From Ashinkailepas kermadecensis (taxonomy: Eukaryota; Arthropoda; Thecostraca; Neolepadidae), in assembly GCA_034440615.1 (NCBI GenBank), contig JAOTOM010003924.1:62001-126000 (forward strand): DNA of 64,000 bases. Direction: 5' to 3'. The notes beneath the pieces were generated by a model, which was given only the letters and a program-made list of their open reading frames with translations, was not told the DNA's origin and searched no databases. Both the position numbers and the translations under genes were made by a program. Of this stretch, positions 1 through 10,520 are shown piece by piece (position 1 is the stretch's first letter; the number at the start of each line of letters is the position of its first letter).

Positions 1-2
1 TC

Positions 3-150
3 AATGGGGTAGTGGGAGAGCATCTATCATGTGAGACCAATGGGGCAGTGGGAGACCAGCTTTACATGAGGCCAATGGGGCAGTAGGAGACCAGCTTTAC
101 CACATGAGGCCAATGGGGCAGTGGGAGACCAGCCTGTACATCAAGCCAGC
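3..150. repeat. Tandem repeat, 36-38 bp, about 4 copies (EXOC2 intron 12)
   Basis: Units start AATGGGGCAGTGGGAGACC and end near CATGAGGCC. Bases 150-338 hold no exon I can support. Confidence 0.8.
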
Positions 151-338
151 ATGTGGCAAAACATTGCAGCTTTGATACGCTTTCAGATTATTTTCCATCC
201 GAAATGGCCATCGCAGCATGGTGTTGGGGAAATACAACACCGCGGCACAGCTAGACGACACGCTTTTCGGGCTGACAGACCAGCAGTCCGAGCTAGCGCC
301 GATAGCGGCTTCCGACTGGCGCAGCATGTTCCACTGAC

Positions 339-494
339 CTGGGCAAAGGTGGCCACCAAATTGTAGAGGAGCACCACCACGTCCTTGCGAACCGTCTCGT
401 TCTCCATGAGCGGGGACTCCTGCGGTGCCGGGGTCAGCACCTGCTCCTCAGCCTGGCTCACCACGTCCGACACCGAGGTCATGAACTGGGTCAA
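339..494 (-). CDS. EXOC2: EXOC2 coding exon 12 (last inside window)
   Basis: Encodes [20 protein letters not shown] and [20 protein letters not shown]. Acceptor TTGCAG, donor GTCAGT, phase 0 at both ends (52 codons). Similarity to the family is weaker here, but position, phase and both splice sites agree. Confidence 0.78.
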
Positions 495-3400
495 CTGCAA
501 TGTAGGCCAGCACAGACCAGGAGCTGGTCAGCAGCTCCGTCTCGAATGCGGAAATCACAAGCTAACGTCTACCCCGACAGGATCATAAGGTGTGGAGTAG
601 GGAACCTCTCGGTGGTCTACTCTGATCAGGAAGGGGCGGGAGTGGCCGGGTGGTTAAGGTGTTGAGCTTTGGATACCAAGGTTCTGGGTTCAACACTCGC
701 ACCACTCGGGACATTTCCCAATCCCGCGGCCCACCGGCGAAATAGTGTGGGCGGCGTCATTAGCCGTGATCGTGCATAAAGTGCGTCGTGAAGTACCCAA
801 TAAACAAACAAACAAACCCTAATCAGGGAGAATGCAGCATAGTGCCAAAGAAGCTCTGGACGGCCAAGTTGATAGCAATATTGATCCAACACGGGACTTC
901 GTTGGTGGGCAACTCAGCATCATTATTGCTTACCATACAATTTCTCCCATACTTAAACATTCGAGGAAGACCTACCTTGTGCACAACCAGGTCTGGAAAG
1001 AGGGCCAAACAAAACAGGCAGGTGTGCTGAGCAAACTGGAGCGATGCAAAACGAAGATGACGTCAAGATGTCATGTCCCTTATTGCACAAATACACCTTA
1101 CAAACGGATAGAATTAGACCTTACCCTGAAACTGAACAACCCATCAATCAAGAAATTTATATCGGTTTCCGAAAAAGTGTCACCAAAGCATTTCAAGAAG
1201 TTACCACAAGCCGATTGTTGAAAATAAAGAGCAATCAGTTGTCAGTTCCTTCGACTTTGGTCCCCACACATAATTGGATAATCTTATTTTCATAGGAAGC
1301 AGAACGGTACCATGGAGATGATTTTGCTATCGCCATATTCGAATGCTATCCAAGCGGAAATTTCCTAAGCATATTCATGCATCTTTTTGCAACATGCTAG
1401 AACAGTCATTTTCCCACCCCAATGTAACATCGGCAACAACATGGACCTCCATCCCGGTACACGTATAGTGTGCTACACAGACAGTAGCAGGGAGGCGATG
1501 CACGCTACCAGAGTTGTCGAGCCGTAGCCGCACGGGTCGAGAGACGTCTCCAGACTCCAGGCATCCCGCCCGGACAGCTGCCGCACGGCGTCCATCGTGC
1601 GCCGGAACATCGTCATCAGGCAGTGCTTCCTGCAAACACACCGCGCGCACCGCCCTTCAGATACACCGGGCCGGGCTCCAACCAGGGCGGCACGTTCCTC
1701 ACGGGGATCGGTCACGTTCAGCGGGAATGAAGACAAAGTCAAGCGCAGCATGATCTGCGCGCCGGGTTGTGGGGCAGGGCGTGCCTTGCGACATGTGCTT
1801 CACCAGAAAACGACGGAATGACGACAGAAAGTGGGCAGAGCCCGGAGTTAGACGCTGGCAAAGGAGGAAGTACACCTGTGTCGAGTGCGTCGAGATCTTG
1901 TGTCGAGTGCGGGCCGATGGAAACAACACATTAATCCCTACCCGGACACTCACCATAGTCATCAACGGTAAGCACGTGCCGACTGGACCCCTGCACGCCT
2001 GAACCGTGCTGGTTGACATACGACCCGTGCGAAACACTGCCTCATCCCAGATGAGATTTTAAAAAAACTGTCACCACAAGGAGTCGGCCAAGGTGGTCAC
2101 ATCTCGAGTCACAACCAACCAAAAGCATACAACCAACTGGCCAGCAGTTAACCACGAATGACTCACGTGACATCCTGAATGGATCGAGGCCAGACCCAAC
2201 CGACCTGAGACCCAGCTTCGACTGACCTGAGATCGAACACCAGCTGGCCGACCTCGTCGAGCGCCTCGGGTGCCACCCCGAGCAGCTGGAGACTGCCGAA
2301 GGTGGCGGTGACCTCTCTGAGGCAGGCCTGCAGCCACACGGGCTGGCGCAGCGTGTCCGTCCACGTCAGGTCGGCGGTGTCGGCGGTGTGCGGCAGCAGG
2401 GCGCCGCGCACCAGGGCGCACCACAGCTCCACCGCACTGCTCACCAGCCTCTGCAGACAGATAGGCAACCTGTGCACAGTGGGGACGAGTGGTCTAGGCG
2501 TAAGATGCTCGTCTCACAATCGAAAGGTTGTGGGTTCGAGTCTCACCTGTCGCTACTCTTCGCCCGTGACCAATCGGCGTGAGAGATTGGCGACGCTACA
2601 TGACCCAACGGTCGACGTGTCGTAAAACCAATAACCAACCAACCTGTGCACAGCCAAGATGTGCGGACACGATTCAACACACGCGACCAATGCTTAACAG
2701 TGAGAAATAGACAGCATCTGAATGACGGCAAACATGTGCTAAATGTAGGTGGCATTATCGTTGCATCTCGTGGTCCCCCTCGCAATAATGCAAGATAACG
2801 AAGTGCGATGCGGCCACAAGCTGAGAATCCGACAACGGATAAGTCTCGACTATTTCTGATGCGAACATGTATAGTCTCCTTAGTGACTAACCAGATGGGA
2901 ACGTGCATGGACATGCATTTATATATACAATATTCGAGACATGTCTACAAATGTCTCAGACTAAATGCCAAGTAAAACCAACCACTAAAACTGCGTTACA
3001 GTAAGTCGCTGCACGACCGGATCGAAACAATACAGCGAGGTGCGGCACTGCATGTCCAACACGGCGACGACCGACACCGAGACCTTGACCGAGCCACTGA
3101 CCTTGAAGTCGGTCTTCCGGCCGGGGTCGGGCGTGCTGTGCAGCTCGCCCTGGAAGTAGCACTGACCCAGCTTGAAGAGGCCCGGGAACTTGGCCGTCAT
3201 CCGGTCGGCCACGTCCTCGATGAAGAGAACGATGGGCGGAGCCGTGGTCTGAAGACGGCACACAGCCAGTGGCATTCAACCGAGGACACCAATCGCCGGC
3301 GAGCACGACAAATGAAAACTCACATGTAGCTCCAGCAATACAGGAGCCTCAAAGAAGTGATACGAAGCATTGCAGTCTCGCATATCGAAAACGGAACAAC

Positions 3401-6400
3401 CACAACATTCACCACACACTAACAATCACACGCCTCCCCTAGTTGGCATGCAAACTCTCAAAAGAAGTAAAGCAGAACCAAGTGGACTACTGTGATGGTG
3501 CCGGGCCCAGGCGGCTCAGTCCTCGGCGCTGGCGCACCTGAGCGTCCACGGCGCCGGCGGAGCTGGCGCTGGAGCCGGGCGAGGCGTACTGCTCGCGACA
3601 CAGCGTCAACACGGAGCGGATGAAGGCGTGCTCCGAGAGGATGCACTCCCAGCCCACGTCGCCGGGCGTGTCCAGGCTGACCAGGTACCTGTTGGACGGC
3701 AGACACGCGTCACGTATGCACCAACAAGACGAGCCGCATCCTGACTGCGAGAGGAGACGCTCGATCGCACACCTTAACTGTAATCAGGAATCACCCTAAG
3801 CATGAACCCTAACCATAATCACCAGCAGTCATGATCGAGACGCGAAATCGCAACTACGCGCTTCTGTAACCACTCGATAGTCTCGGTGATACAGACTCTT
3901 CCCGCACCACCAGGCCACGAAAACGCAATAGTTTGGCGGTAATACGGCTGGCAATCGGTCCTTGCGCGCCTCCGTCCAGGTGAGGTGCAATTTGTTGTAA
4001 GCGATCGTCTAACCCGTTGACTGATATGCAGAGCTGGGCGCGCCGTGCCTAACTACGTTCGCATATCTATCAACTACATGCAACAGCTGTACTGCTCGTA
4101 CAAGAGGTAAATATCACGGGGAACTCAAATCTTATGAATATACTTTCCTCCATTCAGATTATCCACAGTGGCACAAACTCGACTGGCAGGGTGTATTGAA
4201 AAGAAAATGACAAAGTAGTTCACACGAAGGTGGCTGGCAGGATATTACCTGATGATCTGCTTCTGTTCCTCAAACGAACCGTTCACCTCCGTGAGCCTCG
4301 TCTTTAAAACATCGCGCAGGTTAGCGATCTTGGTCTCAACCACTGCCATCACCTGCTTAAAGACCTACGGCCGACCACAACAAGAATACGTCAAACATGG
4401 GCTGCAAAACATAGCCTGCATGTCACATATCATGCACGATTCCTACAACGCCTAGGTTAGCGATCTTGGTCTCCGCTACTGTCACCACCTGCTTAAAGAC
4501 CTGCGGCCGACCACAACAAGAATACGTCAGACATAGCCTGTGAGTCACATATTGTGGGCGATTCCTACAATGCATAGGTTAGCGATCTTAGTCTCCACTA
4601 TTGTCATCATCTGCTTAAAGACCTGCAGCCGACCACAAGAATACGTCGAACATAGCCTGGGGGCACCATATCGTGGGGGATTCCTACAATGCCTAGGAAT
4701 CACGGTGGAGCGGGCAGGCTGTGACGTAGTTTGGATAAGAGAGCACGCCAGACAGGATACTACCAGGACTGGCGTACCACTCAGGCCGGTCCGACATGGG
4801 CTGGACGCTTATGGAAACTGGATGATGCCATCGACAGCAATACAGGATGGACGGTGTTCCCAGATGATAATCGTCATATATGAAGTTATGATGTTTGATA
4901 CTCTGAGAGCCCGAAAAAAGCTCGCGAATCATGTAAGTGGATGAAGTCGAATGCGTACTTGGCAATAATTGCTTTCAAATGAAGTTGAATCTAAACGTCA
5001 GTGCTAATCTAAACTAAGAGCTCTCGCGTTCCAATGCGCCCTCTCCTGCCAAACTGTATCCATCTATCCCAACACCACCTCTACTCGAATCCTGTTCTTT
5101 CCTCTCAACACCTGCTACCACACTCGTCCTCACGTCCTGCTGTCGGTGTCGGTATCTCACCACCGACGTCCTCACACCCTGCCGTCGGTGTCGGTATCTC
5201 ACCACCGACGTCCTCACGTCCTGCCGTCGGTGTCGGTATCTCACCACCGACGTCCTCACGCCCTGCCGTCGGTGTCGGTATCTCACCACCGACGTCCTCA
5301 CGCCCTGCCGTCGGTGTCGGTATCTCGCCACCGACGTCCTCAAGTCCTGCCGTCCGGGTCTCACCACACTCGTCCTCACGTCCTGCCGTCGGTGTCTCAC
5401 CACGGACGTCCTGACCTGCACGTCGGTGTCTCACCACGGACGTCCTCACCTGCACGTCGGTGTCGGTATCTCCACACTCGTCCTCGTCCTGCCGTCGGTG
5501 TCTCACCACGGACGTCCTCCTGCGTCGGTGTCGGTTCTCCACCGACGTCTCGTCCTGCCGTGGCGTTCACCACGGACGTCCTCACCTGCACGTCGGTGTC
5601 GGTATCTCACCACCGACGTCCTCACGTCCTGCCGTCGGTGTCTCACCACGGACGTCCTCACCTGCACGTCGGTGTCGGTATCTCACCACCGACGTCCTCA
5701 CGTCCTGCCGTCGGTGTCTCACCACGGACGTCCTCACGTCCTGCCGTCGGTGTCGGTATCTCACCACCGACGTCCTCACGTCCTGCCGTCGGTGTCGGTA
5801 TCTCACCACCGACGTCCTCACGTCCTGCCGTCGGTGTCTCACCACGGACGTCCTCACCTGCACGTCGGTGTCGGCGAACAGGCCGCGCGCCTTGGCGTAG
5901 TCGTTAATGATGACGTCGAACTCGCGGCGGCGCACGTTTCGCTCGATGCTGACTGGCAGGTAGAAGAGGAAGCGGTACCGCTGGAGAACGCCCAGAGCCG
6001 ACCGGGTCGCGTCGGCCCGCTCTTTACGGCGCAGCACCTCCTGGAACAGCCTGTCCGCCTCCGCCTTGCTCGCTGTGGTGCGGGAATGGACGGGCGTCAA
6101 AGGTGCGTCCGGTGTAGGTCACTTAGTCAGTGAAACGCTGGTCAGTTACTCAACTAGAAGGGATCGTGGTATGGACTGTTTCTATGTAGCATCTGCAGAA
6201 CACCAATGCTAACTGTAGGCATGTAACCAGTGAAGATCCGACAACAAATCGAGTGGAAACAACACCAGGTTTAAAACACCTACACTGTGTGTAGGTTAGG
6301 ATGCTGGACACAGACTTTGGACATTTCATATTGACCTTGGGTGTGAGAGCAGAAAAGTACTTCACACAGAATTGGTAACAGTGGAGAATTATAGGAATAA

Positions 6401-9241
6401 AATGGCACCCGATTATCTAGCAAAGATCTATGGAGTTTTAAAATTACTGGCGGCAACAGCATTTCAGTGTGCAATTTCATAATCCCTGGATGTTTTTGCT
6501 GCCATTTTAAGAGCAGGAGCAGCACAGGATGACAGTGGAAAACCATTGATAATATTGTCATGTCAGAGTAGAAAATTATTCCCAGCCGGATGTCATTTGC
6601 CACCCAAGTTCGAGAACCTCTGGATACTGCCTATACAGGCAACACACACGAGCATAAAACCAAGCATGACACTGTCGGTTCCCTGTTTACCATTAATCGC
6701 CTGGTCCATCGTGAACATGGGGTCGTGCGCGGACGTGTGCTTCTGGAACAGCTCTCGCATCTCGGACAGCGCATCCAGCTGATCAATCACCAGGCCAGCG
6801 TAATCCTGCAACGGGTGACGTCACGTCCATCAACAGCCGATGATCACGCATGTCCACCGCCAATGATGGCACATCCACGCAATCGATCAACTGTTCGATG
6901 GCGACAGATGTTGACCTGTGACCTTATGATGTTGACGACAGATGTTGACCTGTGACAGATGTTGACCTTAATCGGCAACCAACCGCCACTGACCCGTAGC
7001 CGATGGACTGACCTTCAGGAACGTGAGCTGGCCCTCCTTTTCAGCGTTGACCTTGCGTCGGAGGAAGCTGAGGCCGGCCCGGAGGTCATCGTAGCCACTC
7101 TGGTAGTGGTTCTCCAGCAGGAACCAAGCCGGATGGAACGACTCGGAGAACAAGTTGCCGGAGCGGCCGGGGAACAATGCATCCAGCTCGTCCTCGGGAA
7201 ACCGTACCCTGGGGTCAGGTCAGGCCATGTCAGGCTCGGTCTCATCATATCCCGATAACGTATATTGTGGAGAAAGCGGGTCGGACGTTATCCCCTAACT
7301 GTGTTAGCTAAGTGATAACGTCGACAGGAGAGACAGACTTGGGAGTGTATCCTGACACAAGCACCAGTTATTACTCATGCAGCGAGGCAGTCGATGTTGA
7401 CGTGCTTGGGAGTTGCACAGCAAAAACAACCTTGCCCCTGCTCAAGCGATATTCTCACTACCATTCATCTTCACAATTTTAGGACACCTCAGTCCTAACA
7501 CACACACTTTCTGGTGTAGCTTTTTAAGTTCAAAATTGCAGTGCCACAAATCGAGAACTTGATGGATATCTCATAGGGCGCTTGTATTTCTGGCGTTGTG
7601 TATCGTGAAAAAAATGCAAATCAACCTGATGAAACATCTCGCATGCATGCAGCAGCTGATGACTCTGCAGCTGGTGCTCCTAGCTGGGCCGCCACTCACT
7701 CGTATCCCTCCATGGAGATGCCGAGCACATCTTCCTGACCGAGGTTGTGGGTGGAGACGAGCTCCTGAAGGATCTCCTCGCGCTCCGAGGTGAAGTCATC
7801 CAACCAGACTGCCGACTCCTTTAGATGGCCTACCACCTGGTCCACGCCTGGGCACACCCACAGACGGATGGAGTGAGAGGGTCAGCGCGATAGGATCGGG
7901 GTTCGGATGGCCAGAGGGTTAGCGAGAGAAGGTCAGAGGGTTAGCGGGAGAAGGTGAGGGACATGGTCAGAGTGCTAGCGAGCCAAAGTCAGAAAGTTAG
8001 CGACGCAGTGTGCGATAGGTTCAGCGAGCCAAGAGGCGGGGTCGGACATGGGTCGGAGCGCCACAGAGGTTCCCATGCTCGGCAATGAGGTACTATGCAC
8101 ACGGCCTATAATACGTCACAGTTCTGCACTACAGAATGAGCCAATGCGAGTGCAACACGCATTTATATCTGGGGCGTTTCCGTCACTTGTGACCACTGAC
8201 CAAGTGAGCAATCTATTAGCTTACCTAGCAACTCATCAAACAGCATTGGCAGCAGCACGCCCATCACCATAGTGACACATTGGCGATGCCTTGAAGACTT
8301 ATGCGCATTGTTTATGACGGGATGGACAAAGGAGAATACATTGCAAAGATGTGGGTAAAAAAAACAACACTACAGGAAAGAAGTGCTGCATTCTTTCCAG
8401 CAGACACACAAAATTGTCAACTCCAAATTGGTACACATACATTTATTGTCACGGAGACGAGCTAACCAACAACGTGCGATGCGCTCACCATTGCAGCCTG
8501 GCAGGGCAGCAGGCCACTGACCTTTGAACTTGACCGTGCACGACCCAACGCCGCCTGAACGCGTGGTGATGATGACGTCACAGAGGCCACGTGACGTGCC
8601 CGACAGGACCACCATCTTGTTGGGGCTGTGCCACTCGGCCGACAGCGAGCCATCCCACTGGCCAATCAACACGCCTTCGGAACCGGTCAGAGGAGTCAGA
8701 GCAGGGGTCAGAGTGGGACTGGCATAGAGCACACTGGGCCACCACCAAACTGATGCAGGCACACTTGTGGACTTTAGATGCTGATGTGAACCCAAGCAGC
8801 AATGGCAATACTTGTCCATCTCATGAATATCGTGAACAGGCATGCTGTCCAGTGAAGTCATACTTCACCCATATACTCTATGACTGAACCAACAAATCCT
8901 GTACCATATACCATGTGCATATGCTGTAATACTATGTTTTATGAGACCAAGTTGATCACAATTGAGACATTAATATAAGTCTGTTGTACAATATACACTA
9001 ACTTCTTCCTTAGCATGCTTTGCCTAATAATTACAGTCTGTGATGCATGTAGTTATGTACTAAGCCATGGTTGTAGCTGCATGGGTATTCAGTACGTTTG
9101 CACACATGCCTGATGGACCATTTCAAACTTACATACTAGATCCTGTTGGCTGGTGCCCAGGTGTTCCCCACGGATGGTCACCTTGGTGCCTGGCGGTCCC
9201 TCCTTGGGCGATATCCCGGTCACCACAGGTGGAGGTCCCAT
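339..9241 (-). CDS. EXOC2: Exocyst complex subunit SEC5/EXOC2, 12 coding exons, 3' end outside window
   Basis: Sec5 is a subunit of the exocyst, the octameric complex that tethers secretory vesicles to the plasma membrane; its N-terminal IPT/TIG domain is the known RalA-binding site. Twelve exons joined in phase give 611 codons without a stop. Residues about 5-87 form the IPT domain ([16 protein letters not shown] at the start, [11 protein letters not shown] near the end). The following helical part contains family-typical stretches such as [19 protein letters not shown] and [15 protein letters not shown]. The metazoan protein is about 900 residues, so roughly the last third lies left of base 1. 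Exons in transcript order: 9133-9241, 8522-8674, 7700-7829, 7013-7208, 6691-6805, 5858-6072, 4249-4364, 3538-3688, 3102-3248, 2227-2450, 1509-1629, 339-494. Identity is very secure; single exon edges less so. Confidence 0.93.
634..817 (+). mobile_element. tRNA-derived SINE (EXOC2 intron 11)
   Basis: The head carries Pol III box A/B-like sequences (TGGCCGGGTGGTTAAGG and GGTTCTGGGTTCAACAC). The tail is a CAAA-rich run after GTGCGTCGTGAAGTACC. Flanks TGATCAGGAA and TAATCAGGGA look like a diverged target-site duplication. It is antisense to the host gene. Confidence 0.75.
1509..1629 (-). CDS. EXOC2: EXOC2 coding exon 11
   Basis: Encodes [20 protein letters not shown] and ends in YGSTTL, aligning with the Sec5 segment ending in CQFEQCIVCSL. 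Acceptor TTGCAG, donor GTAGCG (weak), phase 2 in, phase 0 out. Confidence 0.82.
2227..2450 (-). CDS. EXOC2: EXOC2 coding exon 10
   Basis: Encodes [20 protein letters not shown] and ends [12 protein letters not shown], matching Sec5 (LVKLTRGALLP ... IQDLILDLR). Acceptor CTGCAG, donor GTCAGT, phase 0 in, phase 2 out. A second TCTCAGGTCGGT just inside the intron looks like a short duplicate of the donor. Confidence 0.92.
2480..2640 (+). mobile_element. tRNA-derived SINE with 13-bp target-site duplication (EXOC2 intron 9)
   Basis: The head has box A-like GAGTGGTCTAGGCGTAAGA and box B-like GGTTCGAGTCTC; the tail is GTGTCGTAAAACCAATAACC. Perfect duplication AACCTGTGCACAG at 2467-2479 and 2641-2653. 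The insertion sits about 30 bases upstream of the exon 10 acceptor. Its 3' part resembles 35655-35735, and its CGTCGTAA core is shared with the SINE at 634-817. Confidence 0.88.
3102..3248 (-). CDS. EXOC2: EXOC2 coding exon 9
   Basis: Encodes [20 protein letters not shown] to DPGRKTDFK, corresponding to the Sec5 VAFVEKL...FWKLW...QNDFK region. Acceptor CTTCAG, donor GTCAGT, phase 0 at both ends (49 codons). Confidence 0.88.
3538..3688 (-). CDS. EXOC2: EXOC2 coding exon 8
   Basis: Encodes [20 protein letters not shown] and [19 protein letters not shown], matching the Sec5 stretch with GDPAWQCI and a downstream CKEGY. The acceptor AACAG is clear. The donor GTGCGC after GCTCAG is weaker, chosen because it restores phase 0 for exon 9. 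Confidence 0.78.
4249..4364 (-). CDS. EXOC2: EXOC2 coding exon 7
   Basis: Encodes [20 protein letters not shown] and [16 protein letters not shown], matching the Sec5 VFKKYYxEVETRI region. Acceptor CCGTAG, donor GTAATA, phase 0 in, phase 2 out. The acceptor and first 46 coding bases occur twice more upstream in the same intron (4455-4500 and 4577-4622). Confidence 0.9.
4319..4700 (-). repeat. Tandem triplication (about 122 bp) carrying exon-7 acceptor and 46 coding bases
   Basis: Three tandem copies, the first overlapping true exon 7. Copies 2 and 3 keep an AG acceptor (CGGCCGCAG; GGCTGCAG) and an open frame reading [15 protein letters not shown] and [15 protein letters not shown]. Neither keeps the rest of the exon or an obvious matching donor, so they look like exon-start duplicates inside intron 6. 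Confidence 0.85.
5120..5857. repeat. Minisatellite starting at the exon-6 donor of EXOC2
   Basis: Alternating units of about 33 and 43 bp built from CACCGACGTCCTCACGTCC and CTCACCACGGACGTCC blocks. The 20-base junction covering the end of exon 6 plus its donor (true copy 5853-5872) recurs exactly at 5445-5464, 5581-5600 and 5657-5676, with a variant near 5411. Long open frames here on both strands are by-products of the repeat. Confidence 0.9.
5858..6072 (-). CDS. EXOC2: EXOC2 coding exon 6 (most conserved block)
   Basis: Encodes [20 protein letters not shown], then [18 protein letters not shown] and [20 protein letters not shown]. This is the best-conserved Sec5 segment and the anchor for the gene call. 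Acceptor CCACAG, donor GTGAGG immediately after GTG CAG, phase 1 in, phase 0 out. The last 14 exon bases plus this donor are repeated in the adjoining minisatellite. Confidence 0.95.
6691..6805 (-). CDS. EXOC2: EXOC2 coding exon 5
   Basis: Encodes [20 protein letters not shown] and MFTMDQAIN, the helical segment before the conserved ADxLFQEVL motif. Acceptor TTGCAG, donor GTAAAC, phase 0 in, phase 1 out. Confidence 0.9.
6900..6976. repeat. Short tandem repeat, GACAGATGTTGACCTGT units (EXOC2 intron 4)
   Basis: Three near-copies of a 20-30-bp unit lying about 35 bases inside the intron from the exon 4 donor. Confidence 0.7.
7013..7208 (-). CDS. EXOC2: EXOC2 coding exon 4
   Basis: Encodes [14 protein letters not shown], then [19 protein letters not shown] and [17 protein letters not shown], matching the Sec5 region where an AAWYLIENH-type motif occurs. 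Acceptor CCCCAG, donor GTCAGT, phase 2 in, phase 0 out. Confidence 0.92.
7700..7829 (-). CDS. EXOC2: EXOC2 coding exon 3
   Basis: Encodes [18 protein letters not shown] and following residues to MEGYE. The SAVW segment corresponds to the conserved SAVWVDE stretch after the IPT domain. Acceptor GGTAG, donor GTGAGT, phase 1 in, phase 2 out. A degenerate tandem repeat begins about 40 bases upstream in the intron. Confidence 0.88.
7865..8045. repeat. Degenerate tandem repeat (EXOC2 intron 2)
   Basis: Six or so diverged units of about 25-30 bp containing GGTCAGAGGGTTAGCGAG, close to the exon 3 acceptor. Confidence 0.65.
8522..8674 (-). CDS. EXOC2: EXOC2 coding exon 2 (rest of IPT/TIG domain)
   Basis: Encodes [19 protein letters not shown] through [19 protein letters not shown], the second half of the IPT fold. 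The acceptor (CCGAAG) has a modest pyrimidine tract; the donor is GTCAGT. Phase 1 in and phase 1 out, matching both neighbours. Confidence 0.9.
9133..9241 (-). CDS. EXOC2: EXOC2 coding exon 1 (start codon, IPT domain start)
   Basis: The ATG at 9241-9239 begins [15 protein letters not shown] and continues to GTSQQDLV, the conserved N-terminus of Sec5. The donor is GTAAGT at 9132-9127, leaving phase 1. An AG acceptor (TTCCCAG) lies about 8 bases upstream of the ATG on the minus strand, so a non-coding 5' exon further right is likely; I could not locate it. The competing donor GTATGT four bases earlier gives the wrong phase for exon 2. Confidence 0.88.
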
Positions 9242-9317
9242 CACTCAGCTGGGAACACATCAACCAGGTTTAACAGTCAGTATGGCAAACAATATGCAGA
9301 AACAAAAGGCATGGCAA

Positions 9318-9470
9318 CAGTCATGACACCTTGCTGGGTTGATCATAAGCTGGCAGTCAGATGCCTTGGGTGGATCATGAGCTGCCAGTCAGATGCCTTG
9401 TTGGGTTGATCATGAGTTTCCAGTCAGGTGCCTTGTTGGGCAGATCATGACCAAGGCCTGGTAAGTTGTA
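9318..9470. repeat. Tandem repeat, about 39 bp, 4 copies (upstream of EXOC2 exon 1)
   Basis: Units contain CAGTCAGATGCCTTG followed by GGTTGATCATGAG. They lie in the presumed 5' intron or promoter side of EXOC2. Confidence 0.78.
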
Positions 9471-9497
9471 TCTCTGAAGATTTTGAAGCATTCTTAA

Positions 9498-10516
9498 CAC
9501 TCGCACGTCCGGCGGTCCGCGCCAACTTCGCATGTCCGGGGGGGGGGCAGATGTCTGCCCCCCTAAGATCTCGAGAACTATGCTAGGTAGCGACAAACGG
9601 AAAACGGCTTTGGATAGCTGGTGACAAGCTCTATCGAAAGTATTTATGTCATTTTCTCGCTCAGGTCAATATTTAGGTCACTGGGTCATCATATGTCAAA
9701 TTCGACCAGATCGGGTGGGACCCTCAGATATTGGCACATATCTCAGGACCTGTAACAGATAGAAACAAACTGCAAATGCTATTCGACAGCCCTTGAAATG
9801 TGCTATCGACATACGCTGCGTAATTTAAGGTCAGATCAACAGATGGGTCACCGAAACAATGACCTCAGGTCAATGTCATGGGGTAGAGTAGAGAGGTCAT
9901 GTAATATATCAATCGACACATCTTGGCGATACAAGCACAATGACCGTAATTTCAGCCTTCTAGCTCAATGCATTGCGATATAATGCGCAGAAATGTGCTA
10001 ATGATTTCAGATGACCTCAGCTGACCTTGGTGGGGCTACTGAGCAAAAATGTCAGCGATAGCATTGCGAATAGCTTCCAACTTCACGCCATAACGGTTGG
10101 AGGTCATTCCGAGAGCAAATATGTAACCAGGAAACATTTGTATATTTTTCCATAGGCCTATAATGGGTAAGCCATGGCCACGACCTGACCTCAGGTCAAC
10201 GCTACGAAAAAAACCGTGATATACATATTATAGACCCTGATAAGATCATGACGTGATATAAGTTTGAAATCAATCGCCCAATTATTGTGGGAGTGACGCC
10301 ACCTAGAACTCGGAGGGACGTTAGGTCACTTCGCCTGACCTGGTGACCTGACTTGAGATGACCCAGGGTCAAAAATTTCTGAGGATATGCGGAAAAGACC
10401 AATGAGCAGCCATGCGAGGTTTGGCCTTGCTAACCCGATTAGTATGGCGGCAAAGTAGGAAAAACCGCAGGGGGGGGGGGGCAGATATCTGCCCCCCCCC
10501 CCCGGACGTGCGCGGG
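9498..10516. mobile_element. Non-autonomous piggyBac-type element (TTAA-flanked), rich in AGGTCA half-sites
   Basis: The element is bounded by TTAA at 9494-9497 and 10517-10520. Ends are inverted: CACTCGCACGTCCGG on the left and, read from the right, CCCGCGCACGTCCGG. Both ends then carry G-run/CAGATATCTG/C-run palindromes (around 9538-9565 and 10469-10503). There is no transposase frame. The interior holds about fourteen AGGTCA/TGACCT hexamers, including two perfect TGACCTCAGGTCA palindromes (9860-9872, 10186-10198). Confidence 0.78.
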
Positions 10517-10520
10517 TTAA

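Noticed and set aside
224..333. Plus-strand stretch reading NTAAQLDDTLFGLTDQQS
   Set aside because: It looks protein-like by chance but lies on the strand opposite EXOC2, has no splice-framed partner and no family match.
5120..5870. CRISPR-like regular repeats
   Set aside because: Repeats are contiguous minisatellite units without unique spacers, in a eukaryotic intron; the same holds for the other arrays.
5014..5907. Overlapping open frames, Arg/His/Val-rich
   Set aside because: Produced by the EXOC2 intron 6 minisatellite; only the exon 6 part (5858-6072, minus) is supported.
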